From assembly GCF_026914185.1 (NCBI RefSeq), contig NC_070565.1:248001-312000 (forward strand): DNA of 64,000 nt, read 5' to 3'. Below the pieces are notes generated by a model that did no database searches, was not told the origin of the DNA, and was given only the letters and a program-made list of their open reading frames with translations. The translations under genes were made by a program, and so were the position numbers. Below are positions 56,601 through 64,000 of the stretch, one piece after another (within the stretch, counting starts at the first letter, position 1; each line of letters opens with the position of its first letter). The stretch comes from Puccinia triticina (lineage: Eukaryota > Basidiomycota > Pucciniomycetes > Pucciniales > Pucciniaceae).

Positions 56601-56685
56601 GGGTCTGTATCCTAGTTGGTAAAGGCAGCACTCTAATATGTGTCTCAGCATAGCTGAGGTCGTGAGTTCAACTCTCACCAGACAC
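56601..56685 (+). tRNA. Class-II tRNA-like sequence (pseudo-tRNA or SINE head)
   Basis: An 85-nt stretch folds like a Leu/Ser-type tRNA. Acceptor GGGTCTG pairs with CAGACAC with one mismatch. The D-arm is CCT..AGG with GTTGGTAA. The long variable arm CTCAGC-ATA-GCTGAG and the T-arm GTGAG-TTCAACT-CTCAC are both perfect. A and B boxes for RNA polymerase III are recognisable. The anticodon arm is weak (GCAC..GTGT with an oversize loop containing TAA), so it is either a pseudogene or the head of a tRNA-derived SINE. Confidence 0.4.
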
Positions 56686-56689
56686 ATCT

Positions 56690-58074
56690 TCATTTTACAC
56701 TCTCTACAAGTTTATTTCAATCCTAAATCTGGTTCTTTATTTTCAAATCAACTCCTGCATCCCCAATTTCTTCTTACTGTGGTGTGAAATCCCTTTTTCA
56801 GATAGATATAACATCTTCAAAAGAACTGCAGATTAAAACCCTTTGTGGTATCAGCTACAAGCAATGCTGGACCAGCTATGTTCACCTCAGAGTACTGCAA
56901 TTCCGCTGGAAGACTCAAATTGGCTGTGAAACCCTTTTGCTGAATGGAGAAGGGGATGATGGAGTTGCAAGCTCTGCTCTTCTAACTACCAGATAAAAAG
57001 ACCCACCAAGGTAGGCTTGGCAGGTTTTAATCACGTGATAGGATTGGTAGGTTTAGGATGAAGTTGTTCAATCAATATGTGTATAGAGTTTTAATGAGTG
57101 TTGGTGATGAAGATGTGTCGAAGAGGGAGAATAGAACTGAGGTTGGGTGAGGTATTGTTATCAATGAACAGAGTGGGGATGGAACCCGGGCTGGCTCCGG
57201 TGAGGTATGAAGGGTGTGGGAGCACTATGCTTCAACCAGGATTGGAACCAAGGACAGGGTACTTGTCAACCCTTGAGACATTAATATGTCCAAAAGGGTT
57301 TCAAAAACCTCAAATTTATTATGTATATAAAATTAATGTAATTAAAAAAGACCATAATGCTACAAGTAAGAGCACTAATCAAGAGCCCAGGCGCCCTACT
57401 TGAATAGTGCAGTGTGAACGCTACATCAAAGCAGAAGAGCTAGAATAAGAGCAGCGCAGGCGCTCAAAGAGATTATGAATTCAAACTAATATTGAATATG
57501 CTTAGTCAAACTAGTATAGTTCAGTCAAGAATCCTAAACAAGATTATCAACAAACACAAGACTGAAAATATCCAAAGCTGTAAGATGAAAAATGCATAGC
57601 TGAGTTCAGCAATGAGAGAACATAGAGAGACACCTACAATTAGACAGAGGAATGGCTTCTTGGACTCTGCTCCTCAGAGAAAACTAGATCAAACTTTTAT
57701 TCCCATCCTTGCAATAGATATCTGAACTTGGTAAGATAACTACTTAGACAGCCTTCTATATTAGACTACATACGTACTCTAATGTTTGACTCTTCTAACT
57801 AGTGTTTATATCCAATCCGTTATCTTCTGCCTGAAGGAAAAAAAACTGAATAGTAATTCTTTTGATTCATCAGAGCTCAAACTCGTAAATTAACCGTACG
57901 TGTTAGAGAGAGCGCCAAGGATCTTCCTTGTAAGTTAATAACTTAGACTTTATCAAAGTCTCCATTCTAATTGTTATCACAATTTTGAAATACCTCCCAT
58001 TTTACTCCTGTTAACAAATTATTCATAAATATATACATATACATATAATCCAAGTATATTAAAGCCAGTGAATC
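56690..58074. other. Non-coding, 1.4 kb
   Basis: No convincing gene. 57180-57270 has several tRNA-T-arm-like words on the minus strand, but no full cloverleaf. The remainder is AT-rich and might be degraded LTR or SINE material; I cannot define boundaries. Confidence 0.3.
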
Positions 58075-58200
58075 ACAGAAAAAAAAATCAAGGGTTCCCC
58101 CTACAAATTACCAAAAAACAGGAAAAAAAGTCAAGGGTTTCCCCCACATTAAAAAGCAGAAAGAAAAAAATCAATGTTTTCCCCACAAAATACAAAAGCA
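58075..58200 (+). repeat. Three imperfect ~45-bp tandem units
   Basis: AAAAATCAAGGGTTCCCCC, AAAAAGTCAAGGGTTTCCCC and AAAAAATCAATGTTTTCCCC follow one another, separated by A-rich spacers with ACAGG, AAGCAG or AAAGCA. Non-coding. Confidence 0.65.
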
Positions 58201-58759
58201 CAAAAGCACAATGAAAAAACAATACACAAATCCACAAGCCCGCAACCTGCCACCCAACATCAGCAAGCTGATGTACCGTGGCCCACTGTCCATCCCTGTC
58301 CAGCAGGGTCAAAAAACAAGTGAGAGGATGACCCCCAGCGGTTAAGCACAAGGGGGGCCAATGAGTATTCCCCCGTCAAACTGCGCAAGTGCAACAGTGG
58401 ACAGGGGTGAGACAAACCCCCGGCTGGAAACCAGCCCAAGGAGTTGCCTGAGGAAATAACTGTCCCTCAAGGTCCGGTATTTATAGACTCCCAGTCACCA
58501 ATGCTCTTGCACTTTGACATCTGTACACCACCCAACGCCACCGCCGTGGCCCTATTGACTGAGCTGCACCACCCTGGCAACTGTCACCGTGTGCTCCGCA
58601 ATATTGGTATGGTTGTCCATATCTTGCTGGACTACCTTTTCTCCTTGTATCAGAACAAGCGGACGCTACAACACTGTACAAATCATCACCACTACAGGTC
58701 ACGTGGACCCTGCTTGACTCAACTTGTCCTTCTTTTTAGCCTGGCTGCACCTTGCTCTT

Positions 58760-59037
58760 TGACTGAATCAGGCCCACTCCGATCCTTTCCGGCCTGGTTT
58801 AAGACAATTATCTCCAACTTTCACCGCTGCGGGCTTAATTATAGGTTGTGAAACATCGATCAAGAGCCTTGGTTCTGCCCCCTGGACTAAAGAGGAGTTG
58901 CACTGCATGGATACTTCCGTCGGCCAACTGGGTGATGATCTCCGTGGTATGCAAAAATTGTGCACCTCAAGCCAAAACGTGTATTTGCGATGGATCAATA
59001 GTTACGTGTGGCGCTGGATAAAATGTAACCTGTCATA
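58760..59037 (+). pseudogene. Rust secreted-protein-like fragment
   Basis: A plus-strand frame reads TAAGLIIGCETSIKSLGSAP, WTKEELHCMDTSVGQLGDDL and RGMQKLCTSSQNV before a stop near 59037. The pattern of a Gly-Leu-Ile-Gly-Cys block, APWT, ELH and GMQKLC is one I associate with a secreted rust family. The upstream hydrophobic stretch (LVLLFSLAAPCSLTES, 58720-58770) lies in a different frame, so either an intron or a frameshift separates signal peptide and body. Only half of a usual-length protein is visible. Function unknown. Confidence 0.35.
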
Positions 59038-59439
59038 AATTAACCAAATTCTTTTTTGCGATTGAACAGATGCATGCACCTGCTCCAGTGCAAGAAGATA
59101 ACCATAGACGTTAGTCACCAATTATCAAGAAAGGATCTTCCTACTGACTCACTGAATTGTTTGCCTTTACAAAGTCCCAGTCAAAGAACAAAAGCCTTGT
59201 GGCCCTTATGCCAAGGTAAGTTGAATTTGAGTGTTCCTCTTTTCCTGGTGATCGTCATTGACTTGGCCTACTCTGATTTTCAGACCCTCAAAGCCCTTGC
59301 TTCTCGTAATTCTTTGATAACTCCAACAATCACGGCCGCCTCATTGCAAGCGCCCCTCCCTTCAATCCCCACTCGGTGTTCACCACCAGCACCTCAGCTA
59401 TCATCATCCGGACCTCGACCTATACCAACTCAAGCAGCT

Positions 59440-59776
59440 CAACAACCGCCTCGCAAAACGGGTACGTCCCCGGGTACCCGCCGGCCAAACCTGCCTCAAA
59501 CCCACAACTTGGCTCAGGGATTGGGGTGTTCAGCAGTCGGACGGCCGCTTGTCACTCTATCAAGGGCCAGTTGGCAGTACCGGCCCTTGGGAAAGTGTAT
59601 GCACGGCAGTTGCACAATTTAAGGTTTTGGCCATCAAAACCACCGTCCAAGTCAAAGAACCAATCAGATTTGGGCCTCCGGTCAGTTGTCAAAATTGCGA
59701 CCAACTTGATCATGGCAGACCCGCTGGCAACTTGAGTTCAGACAAGTTTAACATAACTTGCCTCGGTCGGGCGTGA
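59440..59776 (+). CDS. Cysteine-containing secreted-like protein, 5' incomplete
   Basis: A frame ending at TGA 59774-59776 reads DWGVQQSDGRLSLYQGPVGS, TGPWESVCTAVAQFK, TTVQVKEPIRFGPPVSCQNC and DQLDHGRPAGNLSSDKFNIT, ending CLGRA. A C-terminal SCQNCD followed by a Gly-rich turn and a final ITC strand is typical of a family of small secreted rust proteins I know only as hypothetical. The start codon and signal peptide are not identified; upstream exons may lie between 59050 and 59420, where short pieces of other frames look protein-like. Confidence 0.38.
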
Positions 59777-62162
59777 TCCGGCTATTGGAGGGACACATCA
59801 CCCTCAGCGGCCAAGGCAGATTTTTCCAAGTCGTTCATCCAGCCGAGGGGCCAGACTTCAAAGTCCGCTGATCATCAGATGTCACATCATCCTCAGCACA
59901 TCCAGCATCCACACCCTTTGTCACCTCTTCAGATGAACACACACACTTCACGCCAAACTAGATCCTATCAGCCTATTCACTGTTTCCTCCAAACCAGGTG
60001 GTCGTGTTTTTGACATTCGGACGGGCCCAGACTTTGATTCTCAAAAATGGCTCACACTCCGACCAGCAACCATCAGACCATCCGAGTCAGAGATCTCAGC
60101 ACCAACACTTTAAACTTGGTCCCACCCAGCTACAACAAAGATTAATAAAAATTTGCAATTACTGTTGACTGGAGCTCAAAGTGATTCTGGGATTAGATTG
60201 TCGTGTAGAGTGAGATTACATATTGGCAACACTGATTGAATTCATAGCCCGCTCACCGTCTATGCCTCCAGTGGTAATAGTCCCCCAAGTAAAGTTGCTG
60301 GTTCAGTCCGCAATGACCTGAGAGTACTCGCCTAACAAGCAGAGGGAGTCGAGAGTACCATCTCTAATTAATTAAAATTTAAGACAAGTCTTCAATGTTC
60401 TTTGGACTATTCAGGAGGAAAAGCACCTAGATAGCGTTAACGTTAACTAAATCGGCCCAATTAGGAAGGTCACAATCAATCCCCTCCCCAATCCGCAGGT
60501 CCCAGCTTTCAATGAAGCAAAGTACCTCATCATGGTATACAAGTAAATTGAAAGCTCTTATATCCAAAAACTTCTGTTTTATTGCTTACTCATCACTGAC
60601 TTGCTTGCTCAGGACTATTTTTCCTTAGGAACCAATCAGATCAGAAGTTTTTGAAGGATCACAACAAATAACTAAGCTGCACACACTGTCCTAAACCTCA
60701 GTATTTTTACAATAGTGCCCTTCTTCTAAATCCATTTCTATTTCAATCATTTTTCCCTTCTTTTCTACTTGAATATTCTGTTCTGTTAGTTCAACTTGCT
60801 CTTTGCTTGCGTTAATAGAAATTCAAAAAAAGGCCTCCTAGACATCATTAGAGCCCCCTGTAAGTTAAAAAATCAGGATGAACACAAAACGGGTGAAAAA
60901 AAAGAGTGGTGAGATCAGCACTGTACACTGGAACAAGCTGTTTTGGTTGTGATTGGGTTTGACATTGAATTGCCATCAGGTTTGCACAAGTTTTGACTGG
61001 ATTTTGGTGGGTGGGGGCGTTCCAATGGTGACGGCTTGTTTGCCGGCTGACCAGAGGGGTCAAAGCCCACAGAGCGAGGTCTTTCAAATTGACCTCCAAA
61101 CTTCCACCTTTTTTTGGCGGCAAGCTGCAACCTCTGTGGATCTCCATTGCCCCTACTGGCCATGAGGGGAGGTAAAGTCAGCATCCAAGCCTAAGAAAAC
61201 TTTCCCAAAGCGTGCTTGGCACGTTGTGTCCGATTATGAGAGCAATGATGATGATGATTCTACTCTCTCGGAACCATTGTCTGTTGATGGTTTGTCTTTG
61301 CCTTCATGTACTTCAAAATCCCTTACAGATTAAAAGTTTACCAACCTCTGACACTTTTGTTTTCTCAGATATGCCAGCAATCTCCGCTCCAAAGTGGGCA
61401 AGTGCCACCCCCAATCAGCTATGTCATATGCTGGTACTAACTGATGTGTTAAAAACTCACCTCAGTCCACAGCCAAGTCAAGCAATCCTCTGGGCAATTT
61501 CATCAAGAAAGATCTGACCGTGAGTTTTGCGCTCAATCGCCTGTGATATTCTACCCTGACTGAAAGTTTTCTGGGCTGCACCTGCAGAAAACTGCCAAAC
61601 CAAGACCTACAAAGATCTGAGGTCCTTCCAAAAAAGAAAAAGAAACAATCAACAAACCAAAACTAGCTAGACTTACCAAGATTCTGGATATGTTCCTTGA
61701 CATGGTCAAAAATCAACCTGAATTTAAGGAGGCGATTGAGAACCTAGGAGGTCGCCAACTAAGTGTGGCTACAATGTAATTGTTAATTGTCTATTTTATG
61801 AAGTAAAGATGCCTCTGAGCTAGACTGATAGATAAAAAATTGTGCAGTGGAACCAAATAACCATTGCTGGCGCTGGGGCTCATCGCCGGATCCAGTAAAC
61901 AACTTTTGAGAAAAGATTTCAGAGTCCAGCATGTATTTTACTGCAAAATCAAACCATTCAAACAAGCCTACATTGAGCCCATTTTTCAACCTCCACTCCT
62001 ATTTCGAGATGTCTGCAAGCTGGGAGAAGATGAAGCCACAACCGCTTACGGTGCAAAAGTCCCTGCACCAACTGATGTTGTCATGTTAGTGAAATGATGT
62101 TGTCATGTTAGTGGTGGGGACCAGTTGCGTCAATTATTTGGTTCTGAACAATCAGAAGAAGG
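59777..62162. other. Mostly non-coding, faint coding relics
   Basis: No intact gene. 61168-61330 encodes SASKPKKTFPKRAWHVVSDY and an acidic SNDDDDSTLSEPLS run, and 61670-61780 encodes KILDMFLDMVKNQPEFKEAI; both resemble exons of a decayed transposon protein. The rest shows no supported feature. Confidence 0.3.
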
Positions 62163-62165
62163 TAT

Positions 62166-62419
62166 CACTGCAAAAAAAAAAAAAAAACGTGTCAACTGTG
62201 AGCAGTTGACATGTGGTAACTCTGAGGAAGATTTTGCTGTTACACCAGCCTTACTCAAGGTTTGACTGAACCCAAGCTTCAATGCACAGTCACTGGGCAC
62301 CTTGCACAGTGACTGTGCCAACAAAGGCACTTGTGCATCCAGGTGGAGTTACAATGGCAGCTTGACTTGATTATCCTGCGTGTCAAATGCAAGCAGTTGA
62401 CCAAGTTTTTTTTGCAGTG
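62166..62419. mobile_element. 254-bp element with CACTGCAAAAAAA termini, TAT duplication
   Basis: The left end is CACTGCAAAAAAA, then after an A-run GTCAACTGTGAGCAGTTGAC; the right end is CAAGCAGTTGACCAAG, then TTTTTTTGCAGTG. TAT flanks both ends (62163-62165, 62420-62422). CACTG ends with a 3-bp duplication would fit the CACTA/CMC superfamily, although a mariner-type origin is also possible. Confidence 0.65.
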
Positions 62420-62637
62420 TATGTAGTACCCTTTTTTTTATTTCTTAAAGTGCCAATCTTGCCGCGGTATTTATAGATAATAGATTCTGGTGGAGAATCT
62501 GGCGGTACAGGCTATCAAGGGAGCTTAGGAACGGCTCACCCAGTGGCAGTGGGTACCCGCCTAGCCAGGTACAGGTAAGGTTACTGGTGTCTGGTTTGGG
62601 AAAAAGAAAGATGCAGTACCTGTACCCGCCGCGGCGA

Positions 62638-63104
62638 CAGTGGGCCTTTACTTTACAGTTATTGGTAAAGTAAAGATATAGTAGATGTTTTTGGCTCAAT
62701 ACTATAACAGATAGCACTCCAATCAGTAAAGAATTTTTCTTTACTATAAAACATATTTGATTTCTTAATTTTTTTATACAGGTACAGTATCAGTTAAATT
62801 AATTTGTTTTTTTTTTTGTTGATGGGAGCTTGCAAAAGGCTCCTTATAACCACAAAAAGGAACTTACACCTATTTTTTCCCCTTTTCATTTCAATAAGCA
62901 GGTGTACTAAAAGTACATTTAAAACCACTTTTACCGCTGGTTATAGAAATAACTAGGGGTTAAACATGTTTATTACGGCTCTCTACTATATCAGCCCATT
63001 GGAAAAATTCCTTTACTATAACCAGTAAAGTACCAGAGATGATAAAAACATCTATACTTTACTGGAAGGGCCTGGTTATAGTAAAGCAGAGTAAAGGCCC
63101 ACTG
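62638..63104. mobile_element. 467-bp element with CAGTGGGCCTTTACT termini
   Basis: CAGTGGGCCTTTACTTTAC at 62638 is mirrored by GTAAAGGCCCACTG ending at 63104. The interior is AT-rich with many TTTACTATAA and CAGTAAAG words. Degenerate relatives lie at 1240-1860 and 4490-4610. No clear duplication at the flanks. Confidence 0.55.
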
Positions 63105-63205
63105 TTGGCGGCAGGGACCCAGGTCCCAATTGCTATCAGCTTGGGATGCAGCAAGGAAGGGTTGAAATTTATCTTGGCGCTGGGTAATCTACATGACTTG
63201 AGGAC

Positions 63206-63663
63206 TACAGCGGCGCAGCCGCCTTGGCCTCTAGTGATTATCATTATATCTGGGTTTATTGGTAATAACCCAACCGCGCTCCTTAGCCGGAGATAAACCA
63301 ATTAGATCTGATAATTATCTGAGAAAAAACCTCCAATAGCTTCTCTATCAGAAGAGGCTAGGATAGTCCAGCTTTATCAGTCTATCATAGATTAGTAAAT
63401 ATTATAATTAAGAATCTTAATCAAAGACTCAAAAAACTAAAAGTATTTCCTTACTTCCTTGGTTCTTTTCTCTACTATTTTGTATCCAGCCCATATTAAT
63501 ATAACATATTACTATAACCTTTGTCTAGCTAGCTCTCCACAAGAGAACCCCAGCTGACAGTACTGGCACTAGGCACTTGTTATATTGATGACAAGAAAAA
63601 TGTGTTAGAATTTTTATTGCACTTGTAAGGGTAACTAGAGGCCAAGGCGGCTTCGCCGCTGCA
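63206..63663. repeat. Inverted pair of 30-bp ACTAGAGGCCAAGGCGGC blocks
   Basis: Right copy 63634-63663 contains the hairpin GCGGCTTCGCCGC. The left copy 63206-63235 is its reverse complement with two differences. The 458-bp interval between outer ends may be a small element. A third copy is at 1814-1843. Confidence 0.5.
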
Positions 63664-64000
63664 ACCACAAGGTCTAAGTCCCTTGCTTGTTTCCCTTAAA
63701 GTAATGGCCTGTAGTAAAACTCCCCTCCTGTGACTAAAGCTATTACACATTTCTTCATGCCATGCCATGAAAAGAATTGTTTAGCATTATTTTTTGGGAA
63801 TTGCTGCAAGATTACTTTATTTCTCACAGCTTGAAGTGGTCTTGAAAGTGTTGTGGGATTTATTTTCACAAATATTGCCATTGAAGTGTCTCTGGAAGCC
63901 CCTTGGCTTCATATGAATTTCAAATTTCAATTTGAACTGTTATCAAGAATGTTCACCCACAGCTAAACCAACTCCTTGAATTAACTCTGCTGCTTAATTT
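63664..64000. other. Non-coding end of window
   Basis: AT-rich, nothing supported. Confidence 0.3.

Noticed and set aside
57097..57403. Plus-strand open frame and tRNA-like words around 57180-57270
   Set aside because: Only isolated T-arm-like motifs (GGTTCCAATCCTGG on the minus strand); no cloverleaf and no protein character.
1..64000. CRISPR arrays, bacterial promoters, Shine-Dalgarno sites
   Set aside because: Introns, gene families and repeats identify a eukaryotic nuclear genome; tandem repeats here lack the regular repeat-spacer pattern.

Overview
The window looks like a gene-poor, repeat-rich chromosome segment of a rust fungus (Pucciniales, Puccinia-like). Genes are split by short GT-AG introns of about 50-110 bp, and several protein families match rust-fungus families I recognise from memory. 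No database search was possible, so names rest on motif recognition and all splice models are hand-derived. Most models close in phase to a multiple of three.

Layout. 1-4970 holds the 3' end of a Ser/Pro-rich gene, dispersed repeats and a weak LRR-like gene. 4974-30320 is the most interesting block. Two 39-bp inverted termini (38 of 39 identical) lie 25.3 kb apart. Between them, in order, are: an SNF2 DEAH helicase (+, 6296-8558); a rust-specific ORF called A here (-, 8595-9700); a minus-strand exon fragment; a Tnp2/Plavaka-type (CACTA-like) transposase (+, 11809-15017); ORF B, which looks like a divergent paralog of A (+, 15513-17202); ORF C (+, 18104-20674); two minus-strand genes, possibly with OB folds (21416-22066 and 23077-23961); a kelch-repeat relic (+, 26326-27556); and a TET/JBP-like 2-oxoglutarate Fe(II) dioxygenase (+, 27926-29005). 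I read this as one giant DNA transposon or a nest of them. Several of its genes carry a single in-frame TGA or a frameshift, so this copy is decaying.

30321-37300 is non-coding repeat territory: a truncated relative of the giant element, a 2.5-kb element with 46-bp inverted repeats of the same family, and inside that a 0.9-kb array of covarying hairpins. Several small MITEs follow.

37300-48190 is the host-gene island. It contains RRP15 (38106-39249, +), a 103-residue membrane protein (39702-40050, -), a 15-exon secreted S10 carboxypeptidase-like gene whose catalytic His reads Ser (41348-43904, +), and a flavin amine oxidase of polyamine-oxidase type (46007-48187, +).

48190-64000 is again repeats. 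It includes a TA-flanked 1.2-kb element and a complete 4,981-bp Mutator-like element with long inverted repeats and an 8-bp target duplication; that element encodes a FAR1/MULE transposase fused to an OTU-type protease domain, broken by frameshifts and a nonsense codon. It also holds a class-II tRNA-like sequence, remnants of secreted-protein genes and small inverted-repeat elements.

The strongest biological theme is the co-residence, inside one inverted-repeat boundary, of a DDE transposase, an SNF2 remodeller and a TET/JBP DNA-base oxidase. This is a transposon that may edit or read the DNA methylation of its host.
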